The translations under genes were made by a program, and so were the position numbers. Below are positions 1 through 7,357 of a stretch of 13,175 nt of DNA, in pieces (positions within the stretch are counted from its first letter, which is position 1; every line of letters begins with the position of its first letter). Where the stretch lies: NCBI GenBank assembly GCA_001920085.1, contig MNJC01000018.1, positions 1 to 13,175 of the forward strand. Reading direction: 5' to 3'. Source of the DNA: Actinobacteria bacterium 13_1_20CM_4_69_9 (GTDB lineage: Bacteria > Actinomycetota > Thermoleophilia > Gaiellales > Gaiellaceae). The notes under the pieces are model-generated. The model did not search any database and was not told the DNA's origin. It saw nothing but the letters and a program-made list of their open reading frames with translations.

Positions 1-2
1 TC

Positions 3-269
3 TCGTTGACGCGCGCGCTCGCAGTCGACCATGTGGACGACGGCATCCGCGTCAACGCCGTCTGCCCGGGGACCGTCGACTCGCCGTGGGTGAGGCGGCT
101 CGTCGAGCAGTCCGGCGAGTCGCTCGACGAGCTGACTGCGCGGCAGCCGTTGGGCCGGCTCGGGACACCTGACGAGATCGCGGAGGCGGTCGCCTACCTC
201 GCCTCCGAGGCGGCGAGCTTCGTGACGGGAAGCGTGCTCGTGATCGACGGCGGGCTCACGGCGGCCTGA
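3..269 (+). CDS. SDR-family oxidoreductase, C-terminal part (5' end outside window)
   Basis: This is the last 88 or so residues of a classical short-chain dehydrogenase/reductase, an NAD(P)-dependent enzyme that oxidises an alcohol or sugar hydroxyl in the cytoplasm. The frame is open to the left edge, so the Rossmann glycine motif and the YxxxK catalytic pair lie outside the window. What is visible is the usual sequence after the catalytic helix: RVNAVCPGTVDSPW, then the region PLGRLGTPDEIAEAV, and the closing FVTGSVLVIDGG that ends most classical SDRs. The TTG at base 6 is an internal codon, not a start. The stop TGA (267-269) shares one base with the ATG of the next dehydrogenase, so the two are probably translated together and may act on the same or successive substrates. 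The substrate cannot be inferred. Confidence 0.88.
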   Translation, partial: SLTRALAVDHVDDGIRVNAVCPGTVDSPWVRRLVEQSGESLDELTARQPLGRLGTPDEIAEAVAYLASEAASFVTGSVLVIDGGLTAA

Positions 270-1402
270 TGCTCGCGCTCGTCGCGCAGCCTGGGCATGC
301 ACACACAACCCGCATCGAAGAGGTTCCGGCCGTGCAGGCACGCGAGGGCGAGGTGCTGGTCCGCACCCTCGAGGTCGGCGTCTGCGGCACCGACCGCGAG
401 ATCTCAGAGGGCCTGTTCGGGATCCCACCTCAGGGCGAGCCGGTGCTCGTGCTCGGGCACGAAGCGCTGGCCGTCGTCGAGCGAACTGGATACGGCTTTA
501 CCCGCGGCGAGCTCGTCACGGCGACCGTCCGGCGCTCATGCGGCCATTGCCTCGCCTGCGCGGAGGATGCGCCGGACTCCTGCCTGACAGGCGACTACAG
601 CGAGCGCGGAATCACGCGCCTGCACGGCTACGCCCGCGAGCTCGTCGCGGAGGATCCGGCGCAACTGGTCGTGATTCCGAAGTCACTCGGCCGCCTCGGA
701 GTACTCGCGGAACCGACGTCTATCTGCGAGCGGGCCCTCCGACATGCTCGGGCGATCGGCGGCCGGCAGCCGTGGCAGCTCGAACGCGCGCTCGTCCTCG
801 GCGCAGGCGCGGTCGGGCTGCTGATGACCTACCTCCTGCGCCTCGCGGGCGTGGAGGTGTGGACCGCATCGCTCGAGCCGGAGAACGACCTCGTCGAGCA
901 CTCCGGCGCGACCTACGTCTCGACCCAGGACGGCGACCTGTCCGAGCTGGGGAAGTTCGACCTCGTCGTCGAAGCGGCCGGCAACGCCCAGCTGATGGCG
1001 CGCACGCTCGGTCAGCTCCGTCGCAACGGAGTCGCTTGCATCCTCGGGATCGACCCCCGCCGCCAGACCGTCGAGATCGATGGGCGGGTCCTGGGCGTGG
1101 ACCTGATCCTCGAGAACCGCGTGCTCTTCGGAAGCGTCAATGCGCAGCGCCGCGACTTGCTGGCAGCGGTCGCCGATCTCGACCGGGCGCGGGAGCGGCG
1201 TAAGCCAGGCGAAGCCGGCTTCCGCGTAGGCGAACTGATCCCGGGCGAAAGCGCAGCTTTCGTTCGGCTCAGGAAAGTCCTGCGGCGTCGAGTGCCCGCC
1301 GCGCGAGCGCTTCGTCGACCTCGCCCGGCAAGCCGCTCACGCCGACGGCCCCGATTCGTGTCTCCCCGTCGAACGCGGCGAGCCCGCCGAGGAAGAACGT
1401 GA
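269..1402 (+). CDS. Zn-dependent glucose-1-dehydrogenase-like alcohol dehydrogenase, damaged C-terminus
   Basis: This is a medium-chain, zinc-dependent dehydrogenase closest in pattern to glucose/galactose 1-dehydrogenases; these oxidise an aldose to its lactone with NAD(P). Visible features are the catalytic zinc ligands Cys39 and His64-Glu65, a four-cysteine structural zinc loop (Cys91, 94, 97, 105), the LAEP contact near residues 146-149, the nucleotide-binding GAGAVG (178-183), and the family hallmark GSVNAQRRD (288-296). The ATG overlaps the stop of the upstream SDR. From about residue 311 (base 1200) family resemblance ends. The expected last 40-60 residues, which form part of the catalytic domain, are replaced by an arginine-rich tail whose bases 1269-1402 are antisense to the GlcG-like gene. 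The gene is therefore probably truncated or frameshifted and may be inactive. The family call is firm; the 3' end and function are not. Confidence 0.75.
   Translation: MLALVAQPGHAHTTRIEEVPAVQAREGEVLVRTLEVGVCGTDREISEGLFGIPPQGEPVLVLGHEALAVVERTGYGFTRGELVTATVRRSCGHCLACAEDAPDSCLTGDYSERGITRLHGYARELVAEDPAQLVVIPKSLGRLGVLAEPTSICERALRHARAIGGRQPWQLERALVLGAGAVGLLMTYLLRLAGVEVWTASLEPENDLVEHSGATYVSTQDGDLSELGKFDLVVEAAGNAQLMARTLGQLRRNGVACILGIDPRRQTVEIDGRVLGVDLILENRVLFGSVNAQRRDLLAAVADLDRARERRKPGEAGFRVGELIPGESAAFVRLRKVLRRRVPAARALRRPRPASRSRRRPRFVSPRRTRRARRGRT
1241..1267. terminator. Hairpin between the convergent dehydrogenase and GlcG-like genes
   Basis: The arms CGAAAGC (1246-1252) and GCTTTCG (1256-1262) are perfect inverted repeats around a GCA loop. 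On the plus strand the stem extends to 12 pairs (1241-1252 with 1256-1267) if two G-U pairs are allowed; on the minus strand those two positions are mismatches. It lies immediately past the stop codon of the minus-strand GlcG-like gene and where the intergenic space after an intact dehydrogenase would be expected. No T-run follows, so it is at best a terminator of the U-poor type common in GC-rich bacteria. A second perfect palindrome, GAAGCCGGCTTC, sits at 1211-1222. Confidence 0.4.
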
Positions 1403-1655
1403 AGAACGGGTCGAAGCTCGCGCGCTCGACAGCGTCGTCTCGCGCCTTCACCGCCAGCTCTCTCGTCGAACGTGCGTCGCTGCGGGCGGCGGTGTACGCC
1501 TTCCGCTGCGCATTCAGGCGCGTGTCCGGTGCGGCGCCGTCCATGGTCGCGGCCGCGACGAGCTCCCCGTGCGAATCCGCGACGAAGACCGAGACCGGGC
1601 CCGACGCTTCCCGAACGACGAAATCGACGATCGCCTGGGCGTCGGCGAGCTTCAC
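1269..1655 (-). CDS. GlcG/HbpS-family (heme-binding-like) protein
   Basis: A 128-residue protein of the GlcG/HbpS family, which has a PAS-like fold; HbpS from Streptomyces binds heme, and GlcG members often sit beside glycolate or diol utilisation genes, but most members have no proven activity. Typical sequence is visible: an N-terminal LADAQAIVDFVV helix, then VFVADSHGELVAAATMDGA, RLNAQRKAYTAA, and the glycine-rich end IGAVGVSGLPGEVDEALA. The frame is open for 61 more codons upstream, but that part is antisense to the next gene and has no family resemblance, so I start at the GTG at 1655. A TACAAT hexamer lies six bases before it and there is no ribosome-binding site, which fits a leaderless mRNA. 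The length is close to the usual 130-140 residues. No partner or ligand can be assigned. Confidence 0.78.
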   Translation of the reverse strand: MKLADAQAIVDFVVREASGPVSVFVADSHGELVAAATMDGAAPDTRLNAQRKAYTAARSDARSTRELAVKARDDAVERASFDPFFTFFLGGLAAFDGETRIGAVGVSGLPGEVDEALARRALDAAGLS

Positions 1656-1661
1656 GAGGCG

Positions 1662-1667
1662 ATTGTA
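1662..1667 (-). promoter_or_regulatory. Candidate -10 element for a leaderless GlcG-like mRNA
   Basis: On the minus strand the hexamer TACAAT ends six bases before the GTG at 1655, the spacing expected if transcription begins at or next to the start codon. No clear -35 hexamer is seen at 16-19 bases upstream; the nearest stretch is T-rich (TTTTTCGC, minus strand). The 55-base gap to the divergent gene at 1711 must hold promoters for both. For the plus-strand gene only a weak TGTAGT (1697-1702) is visible. Confidence 0.45.
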
Positions 1668-1710
1668 CGGCCGGCCACGCAACGGCGAAAAAGTGCTGTA
1701 GTTCAGCTCA

Positions 1711-4700
1711 ATGCGCTTCGTTCCCGCCCGTCTCGCACGGCGCGCCCTGGTCATTCTGGTTGCCTCCGCCGTCGCCGGGTTGGCTACGGCAGCCGCGCCT
1801 GGCGGACCCGCCGCTTCGAGCTTCGGCTTCGAAGGCATCCGCCTGAAGAACGTCGCGGGTCAGGTCGGTCTCGCCTTTCGTCAGGGCGCGTTTCGCTTCG
1901 GAGTGTCGCCCGATCCCGCGGCGGAGACCGGCGGGGGACTGTGCGCTCTCGATTACAACAACGACGGCTGGGTCGATCTGTTCGCGGTGAACTCGTACTC
2001 GCAGGCGAACTTCGGCCAGTGGGAGAAGCGCGGAGGGCTTCCGCGCAGCGCGCTGTTCAGGAACACGAGGGGCCGCTTTCGGAACGTGACCCGCGCCGCG
2101 AGAGCAGGGCTCGCGGTCCGTGGCCAGGGCTGCGTCGCCGCGGATCTCAACGGGGACGGCTACACCGACCTCTTCATCACCGCGGACGGACGGAACAAGC
2201 TGCTCTGGAACAACGGCAACGGCACGTTCACCGAGGGCGCGTGGGCGGCCGGAATCAGGGCGCATGGCTGGTACACGGGCGCGTCGGTCGCGGACGTGAA
2301 CGGCGACGGCCGTCCCGACCTGTTCGTCGCGGGCTACACCGACCCCAACATTCCGCTCCCGGGCTCCGCCGCAGGTTTCCCCAACAACGTGGCCGGCGTT
2401 CGCGACCTCCTCTACCTGAACGTCGGCCGCAACAAGCGCAGTCGCTCGCGCTTTCGCGAGGTCGGCGTCCAGGCGGGGCTCGAGGCCGCGCGGTTCGACC
2501 ACAGCCTCGGTGCAGTCTTCTCCGATTTCACCGGCAACGGCCGCCCCGATCTGTACGTCGCCAACGACGGTGACCCCAACCGGCTGTACGAGAACATCCC
2601 CTGGCCCGGCGGGAGCAAGGCCGACCCGGCCGGCCTCGGGTTCCGCTTCGGGGAGCGCGCAGCCATCGCCGGTGTCGCCGACCCGGCTGCCGGAATGGGC
2701 GTCGCAGCTGCCGACTTCAACGGCGACGGGCGGAGCGACCTCTTCGTCTCGAACTCGCGCGGGCAGGGCCATGCCGTCTACGCAGGACAGCCGCCCCTTC
2801 CGTCCGGATCGTCGTTCAAAGACGTCCGCACCGCGTTCGGGCCGGCGTTCGGGAAGACGTTCACCGGCTGGGGTGCGTCCTGGGTCGACCTCGACCTGGA
2901 TGGCTATCCCGACCTCGTGCTCGCCAACGGCGACATCCCGGTGACCAGGCTCGCGCGGAACGTGCAGCCGATCCAGGTGCTCGAGAACCTCGGCGGCCCG
3001 CCGGGATCCCCACCTCACTTCACCGACGGGACCGCGCTCGTCGGCGGAGACGCCCTCCCCCGCGTCGTCGGGCGCGGGCTCACGACGGCCGACTTCGACA
3101 ACAACGGCCGCATGGACATCGCCATCAACACGATCGGCGGAAAGCTGCAGCTCCTGCGGCCGACGGGCGTTGTCGGCCACTGGCTCGCGGTGCGCCTCGC
3201 CAGGTTCTCGCCGGGAGCGCTCGTGACCGCGGTCCTGCCCGACGGTCGCCGGCTGGTGCGCGAGGTGGAGGCGGGCTCGAGCTACCTCTCCTCGGAAGAT
3301 CCTCGAGTGCACTTCGGGCTCGGCGCGGCCACGAGCGTGAGCCAGCTGATCGTTCGCTACCCGGACGGTCGCACCGTGTCCCGGGCGAACGTTCCGGCCG
3401 ACCGGATCGTCGTCGTCCACCGTCCGAGACGCGCCGCAGCCGCACGTACGGGCCGGCGCCTTTCCGGGACTGCGCCGTACCTGATCGACGGGTGTGCCCG
3501 GGCCGACCTGCACGGGCGCTCGGTCGCCCGCGTGTGGGACGAGGCGATGCTCGACGCCATCAGACGGGACCTGCCCGCGCCGACCACTCACGCGCGGAAC
3601 CTCTTCGACGTGTCGGCCGCGATGTGGGATGCGTGGGCGGCCTACGACCCGGCGGCGGACGGCTACTTCGTCACGCAGAAGGACCAGGCTCCCGACGTCG
3701 ACGCCGCTCGCGAGACCGCGATCAGCTATGCGGCCTACCGTGTGCTGCTCTGGCGCTACTCGTACAGCGCCAACATGCAGGTGACGTTCGACGAGCTCGG
3801 CCGGGTCATGCGCTCGCTGTGCTACCGCATCTCGTTCACGAGCACGAAGGGTCCCTCACCCGCCGCGCTCGGCAATCGCATCGCGGCTGCGGCGATCCGG
3901 TTCGGCAGGAAGGACGGCTCACTCGAGCGACTCCACTACGCGGACGAGAGCTACGTCCCGGTCAATGGCCCCCTCGTCGTCTCCCAGCCCGGGACGGCGA
4001 TGCATGACCCGACCTTCTGGCAGCCGCTCGCGCTCGATCAGAACGTCGCGCAGAACGGGATCACGGTACCCGGGAAGGTGCAGGCCTTCATCGGCGCTCA
4101 GTGGGGCCATGTGCGGGGGTTCGCCCTGCCTCGCTCGAAGGCGGGAGTGCCGATCGACCCGGGCCCTCCACCGATCGGCACGCCGGCGAGCGCGGCCTAC
4201 AAGCAGGCCGCCGTCGACGTCATCCGCAGGAGCGCGGACCTCGATCCGACGGACGGGCAGACGATCGACATCGGGCTGGATGCGCTGGGCAACAATCCGC
4301 TCGGGACGAACGAGGGCCATGGGTACCGGGTGAACCCGGTCACCGGCAAGCCGTATGCGCCCGAGCGCGTCCCGCGGGCAGACTTCGCGCGGATCCTCGC
4401 CGAGTTCTGGGCGGACGGCCCCAACTCGGAGACGCCGCCCGGGCACTGGAACGTCATCGCGAACCAGGTGTCCGACTCGCAGGGGTTGGCGGGTCGGATC
4501 GGCCCGGGCGCCGCGAACCGGCTGCGCTGGGACGTGAAGCTCTACTTCGCACTGAACGGCGCGGTGCACGACGCCGCGATTGCGGCCTGGGGGCTCAAGC
4601 GCAGATACCAGTCGGTGCGCCCGATCTCGATGATCCGCTATCTCGCGAGCCACGGGCAATCCAGCGACCCCGGCCTCCCGTCGTACGACCCGGAGGGCTT

Positions 4701-5235
4701 GCCGTTGATCCCCGGGCTGATCGAGCTGATCACCCCCGCGTCGGCGGCGCCGGGACAGCGCCACGCAGCGCTCGCCGGTCATGCGGGTGAGATCGCAATT
4801 CGGACGTGGCGCGGCCCCCCGAACGATCCGGCCCAGGACGGAGGCGTCGGCTGGATCCTCGGAGAACGCTGGGTGCCGTACCAGAAGGCCACCTTCGTGA
4901 CACCCGCCTTCCCGGGGTTCGTCTCCGGCCACAGCACCTTCAGCCGCGCCGCCGCGGAGGTCCTTGCGGCGTACACGGGCAGCCCGTACTTCCCGGGAGG
5001 CGAGCTCACGCAGACCTTCGCTCCCGGGTACCTCAAGTTCGAGCGCGGGCCGACCAGGCCGCTGACGCTCCAGTGGGCGACGTACTACGACGCCGCCGAC
5101 CAGGCCGGGATCTCGCGGATCTACGGCGGCATCCACATCCCGGCCGACGACTTCGCCGGACGCCGGATCGGCTCGACGATCGGCAAGCAGGCGTGGGCGC
5201 TGGCCGAGCGCTACTTCTCGGGCACCGCTCGCTGA
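1711..5235 (+). CDS. Secreted FG-GAP/VCBS repeat + ASPIC/UnbV + vanadium-dependent haloperoxidase fusion
   Basis: A 1174-residue exported protein. Residues 1-29 form a signal peptide (arginines, a hydrophobic core, then ATAAA). Seven calcium-loop repeats of the form DxNxDGxxD follow, beginning near residues 81, 145, 195, 272, 335, 393 and 461, as in an FG-GAP beta-propeller. Residues about 485-570 match the ASPIC/UnbV domain (REVEAGSSYLS, VHFGLG, VRYPDGR). From about 600 the protein is a vanadium-dependent haloperoxidase of the PAP2 superfamily. All expected pocket residues are present with canonical spacing: Lys963 and Arg970 (K-x6-RP), Ser1072-Gly1073-His1074, Arg1136 and His1142 (SR-x5-H-x3-D). 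Such enzymes oxidise halides with hydrogen peroxide; related proteins are phosphatases, and the sequence does not settle which. The linker at 570-600 has no stop, in-frame Met or second signal peptide, which supports a true fusion. No ribosome-binding site precedes the ATG. Confidence 0.88.
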   Translation: MRFVPARLARRALVILVASAVAGLATAAAPGGPAASSFGFEGIRLKNVAGQVGLAFRQGAFRFGVSPDPAAETGGGLCALDYNNDGWVDLFAVNSYSQANFGQWEKRGGLPRSALFRNTRGRFRNVTRAARAGLAVRGQGCVAADLNGDGYTDLFITADGRNKLLWNNGNGTFTEGAWAAGIRAHGWYTGASVADVNGDGRPDLFVAGYTDPNIPLPGSAAGFPNNVAGVRDLLYLNVGRNKRSRSRFREVGVQAGLEAARFDHSLGAVFSDFTGNGRPDLYVANDGDPNRLYENIPWPGGSKADPAGLGFRFGERAAIAGVADPAAGMGVAAADFNGDGRSDLFVSNSRGQGHAVYAGQPPLPSGSSFKDVRTAFGPAFGKTFTGWGASWVDLDLDGYPDLVLANGDIPVTRLARNVQPIQVLENLGGPPGSPPHFTDGTALVGGDALPRVVGRGLTTADFDNNGRMDIAINTIGGKLQLLRPTGVVGHWLAVRLARFSPGALVTAVLPDGRRLVREVEAGSSYLSSEDPRVHFGLGAATSVSQLIVRYPDGRTVSRANVPADRIVVVHRPRRAAAARTGRRLSGTAPYLIDGCARADLHGRSVARVWDEAMLDAIRRDLPAPTTHARNLFDVSAAMWDAWAAYDPAADGYFVTQKDQAPDVDAARETAISYAAYRVLLWRYSYSANMQVTFDELGRVMRSLCYRISFTSTKGPSPAALGNRIAAAAIRFGRKDGSLERLHYADESYVPVNGPLVVSQPGTAMHDPTFWQPLALDQNVAQNGITVPGKVQAFIGAQWGHVRGFALPRSKAGVPIDPGPPPIGTPASAAYKQAAVDVIRRSADLDPTDGQTIDIGLDALGNNPLGTNEGHGYRVNPVTGKPYAPERVPRADFARILAEFWADGPNSETPPGHWNVIANQVSDSQGLAGRIGPGAANRLRWDVKLYFALNGAVHDAAIAAWGLKRRYQSVRPISMIRYLASHGQSSDPGLPSYDPEGLPLIPGLIELITPASAAPGQRHAALAGHAGEIAIRTWRGPPNDPAQDGGVGWILGERWVPYQKATFVTPAFPGFVSGHSTFSRAAAEVLAAYTGSPYFPGGELTQTFAPGYLKFERGPTRPLTLQWATYYDAADQAGISRIYGGIHIPADDFAGRRIGSTIGKQAWALAERYFSGTAR

Positions 5236-5255
5236 GGGGTCAACGGCCTGAGCGA
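5229..5255. terminator. Imperfect hairpin at a tail-to-tail gene junction
   Basis: TCGCTGAGG (5229-5237) and CCTGAGCGA (5247-5255) pair over nine positions with one central G-G mismatch and a nine-base loop. The stop codon of the haloperoxidase fusion lies in the left arm and the stop codon of the permease in the loop, so both transcripts would carry the structure at their ends. There is no T-run on either side. It could act as a bidirectional terminator or be chance in GC-rich DNA. Confidence 0.3.
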
Positions 5256-6493
5256 ACCTGCAGCCGGCGGGCGACCGTGTCCAGCGTCACGGCGAGCAGG
5301 AGGATGACGCCGGTGACGATGTAGATCGTCCCGGTTTTGTAGCCGGCCGTGTTGAGGCCGTTCGAGACGGTGGCGATGACAAGCGCGCCGATGAGCGCGC
5401 TGCGCACCTCACCGCGACCGCCGAAGAGGCTCGTGCCGCCGATGACCGCCGCAGAGATGGCGTCGAGGAGCAGCGTGCCGCCGCCGACGTTGAGGTCGAC
5501 CGAATTGAGACGCGCAGCGAGGAGCACTCCTCCCACCCCGGCCATCGCGCCGGAGATCATGAAGACGATGATGCGGATGCGGGCGACGTTGATGCCGGCA
5601 CGACGAGCCGCTTCCGCATTGCCGCCGACGGCGTAGACGTGGCGGCCGAACGGCGTCCGCTTGGCCAGGTACGTCAACACGATCAGGAAGATGACGACGA
5701 GGACGCCGGCCAGCGGGAGCCCGTTCGGGACACTGGCGTGGTTGGAGATGGCCACCGTTCCGAAGGTCGCGAGCGCGACCCCGGCGACTTTGGCCGCGAT
5801 GATCCAGAGATTTCCGGTCGCCACGCCGGCACGGCGCTTGGCGATGAGGCTGGCAGCTGTGCCGAGGGCGTAGAGACCGGTGACGACGCTCGAGATGATC
5901 CAACCGTTCCTGGACGTGAAGAAGTAGTTGGCCGTGTCGTTGATCCAGGCGTCCTGGATCACGATCACGCCCTTGATCTCGAGCACCTGCAGGATCACTC
6001 CCTGCCAGATCAGTAAGCCCGCAAGCGTGACGACGAACGAGGGCACGCCGACCAGGGCGACGACCGAGCCCTGAGCGCCGCCGATGAGCGTGCACACACC
6101 GACCGCGATCAGGATGGCGACGAGCCCGGGGTACGCGTGGCCGCTGCCCGGAAGCTGGAATTCCGCGACCGTCAGCGCTGCGATCCCGCTCAGGTACCCG
6201 ATCGAGAGGTCGATCTCACCGAGCAGCAGGACGAAGACCACGCCGAAGGCAAGCATGGTCAGTCCGGCCATCTGGACGATGATGTTGTTGAAGTTGTCGG
6301 CGGTGAAGAAGTTCGTCGCCTTGAAGCTGAAGAAGACGACGATGAAAGCGAGCCCGATGACGATCGGCAGGATGCCGAGGTTCCCGGTGCGCACGTTGTC
6401 GTACGCCCGGCGCCAGAGCCCTACCTGGACACCAGCCTCGTCTCCTTCGGGGAGACCGATTCCCGGTGCCGCTACGTCGAAGTCCGTGCTCAC
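5240..6493 (-). CDS. Sugar ABC transporter permease (XylH-like)
   Basis: A 417-residue membrane permease of the branched sugar importer group (XylH/RbsC type), forming the channel through which a monosaccharide is carried. The first 40 residues are cytoplasmic and polar. About ten hydrophobic segments follow (for example 41-57, 75-91, 122-140, 145-170, 230-249, 260-276, 307-327, 365-380, 388-405). Family motifs are GEIDLSIG (92-99), the loop YAVGGNAEAARRAGI (287-301) that contacts the ATPase, and the GGTSLFGGRG turn (352-361). I choose the GTG at 6493: it overlaps the ATPase stop by four bases (GTGA) and the frame before it lacks family sequence. It is the last gene of the operon. Xylose is suggested by similarity, but sugar specificity cannot be read from a permease. 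Confidence 0.92.
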   Translation of the reverse strand: MSTDFDVAAPGIGLPEGDEAGVQVGLWRRAYDNVRTGNLGILPIVIGLAFIVVFFSFKATNFFTADNFNNIIVQMAGLTMLAFGVVFVLLLGEIDLSIGYLSGIAALTVAEFQLPGSGHAYPGLVAILIAVGVCTLIGGAQGSVVALVGVPSFVVTLAGLLIWQGVILQVLEIKGVIVIQDAWINDTANYFFTSRNGWIISSVVTGLYALGTAASLIAKRRAGVATGNLWIIAAKVAGVALATFGTVAISNHASVPNGLPLAGVLVVIFLIVLTYLAKRTPFGRHVYAVGGNAEAARRAGINVARIRIIVFMISGAMAGVGGVLLAARLNSVDLNVGGGTLLLDAISAAVIGGTSLFGGRGEVRSALIGALVIATVSNGLNTAGYKTGTIYIVTGVILLLAVTLDTVARRLQVRSGR

Positions 6494-7275
6494 GTCGCCA
6501 GCTCCGGCGCCGCCTCGGGAATCCCGGCGACCTTGGTCGGGATCCCGGCGGTGATCGCCTGCACGATCTCCTGCTGATTGGTCTTCTCGCGCTCGTAGAC
6601 ACCGACGTCGCGGCCGAGACGCAGGACGGTGATGCGCGTTGCCACCTCGAAGACGTCGTGCAGGTTGTGCGAGATGAGCACGACGGCAAGGCCTTGTTCG
6701 CCCAGGCGTTTGACGAGCTCGAGCACCTGGCGGGTCTGGGCGACGCCGAGGGCGGCGGTCGGCTCGTCGAGAATGACGAGCTTGGAGTTCCAGAGCACGG
6801 CCTTGGCGACGGCGACCGACTGCCGCTGGCCGCCCGACAGCGACGCAACCGGCTGGCGGATCGAGCGGATGGTCGTGACGGACAAACCTCTGAGAGTCTC
6901 GGCCGTGCGCTGCTCCATCGCCGGCTCTTTCAAGCGCCAGAGCCAGTCGCGCTCCTCGCGGCCCAGGAACATGTTCTGGACGACGTCGAGGTTGTCGCAC
7001 AGGGCGAGGTCCTGGTAGACGACTTCGATTCCCAGCCTGGACGCCTCCTTCGGGCTGCTGACGTGGACGGGCTTCCCCTCGAAGAGGATCTCGCCGCTGT
7101 CCGGCGCGTGGATGCCGGCCACGACCTTGACCAGAGTCGACTTGCCTGCGCCGTTGTCGCCGACGAGCGCCATGACCTCGCCGGCGCGCACCTCGAAGTC
7201 GACATCGGCGAGCGCCTGCACCGATCCGAACGACTTCGTGATACCGCGGAGCTCCAGGGTCGGCGTGTCGGTCAC
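6490..7275 (-). CDS. Sugar ABC transporter ATP-binding protein (single-domain)
   Basis: A 261-residue ATPase that powers the importer. It has Walker A GDNGAGKST (39-47), a Q-loop at Gln88 in VVYQDLALCDNL, the signature LSGGQ (146-150), Walker B VILDEPTAAL (167-176) and the switch His203 in LISHN. Most monosaccharide importers of this group use a double ATPase of about 500 residues (XylG, RbsA); this one has a single domain, like FrcA, so two copies must pair. The start is the GTG at 7275, with AGGAA at 7286-7290 (read on the minus strand) about ten bases before it. The frame continues further upstream but reads as low-complexity sequence antisense to the spacer. Its stop overlaps the permease start as GTGA, so the two are probably made in equal amounts. 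Confidence 0.93.
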   Translation of the reverse strand: MTDTPTLELRGITKSFGSVQALADVDFEVRAGEVMALVGDNGAGKSTLVKVVAGIHAPDSGEILFEGKPVHVSSPKEASRLGIEVVYQDLALCDNLDVVQNMFLGREERDWLWRLKEPAMEQRTAETLRGLSVTTIRSIRQPVASLSGGQRQSVAVAKAVLWNSKLVILDEPTAALGVAQTRQVLELVKRLGEQGLAVVLISHNLHDVFEVATRITVLRLGRDVGVYEREKTNQQEIVQAITAGIPTKVAGIPEAAPELAT

Positions 7276-7303
7276 CGTGTCACGTTTCCTACCACAATGG
7301 ATC

Positions 7304-7332
7304 GGTGGAGGCGCCCAGGAGGCGCCCCCACC
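7304..7332 (-). promoter_or_regulatory. Intercistronic hairpin after the binding-protein gene
   Basis: Read on the transcribed minus strand, GGTGGGGGCGCC pairs with GGCGCCTCCACC around a five-base loop; eleven pairs are Watson-Crick and one is G-U. On the plus strand the same position is an A-C mismatch, so the structure favours the operon transcript. It lies in the 82-base gap between the binding-protein stop and the ATPase start and has no T-run after it. In many ABC operons such hairpins protect the binding-protein mRNA or end part of the transcripts, giving more binding protein than membrane components. That role is inferred here. Confidence 0.55.
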
Positions 7333-7357
7333 AACGGTCACTGCTGTTTCGTTCGGC

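Noticed and set aside
1708..3591. Open frame of 627 codons on the minus strand opposite the repeat half of the fusion gene
   Set aside because: It is a GC-driven shadow: biased composition, no recognisable domain, and fully antisense to strong calcium-loop repeats and the ASPIC/UnbV domain.
3919..5136. Open frame of 405 codons on the minus strand opposite the haloperoxidase domain
   Set aside because: Arginine/valine-rich with no family motif; the plus strand holds all haloperoxidase pocket residues.
6494..7000. Upstream extension of the permease frame to 7000
   Set aside because: This part overlaps the ATPase in another frame and has no permease sequence; the GTG at 6493 with GTGA coupling is the better start.
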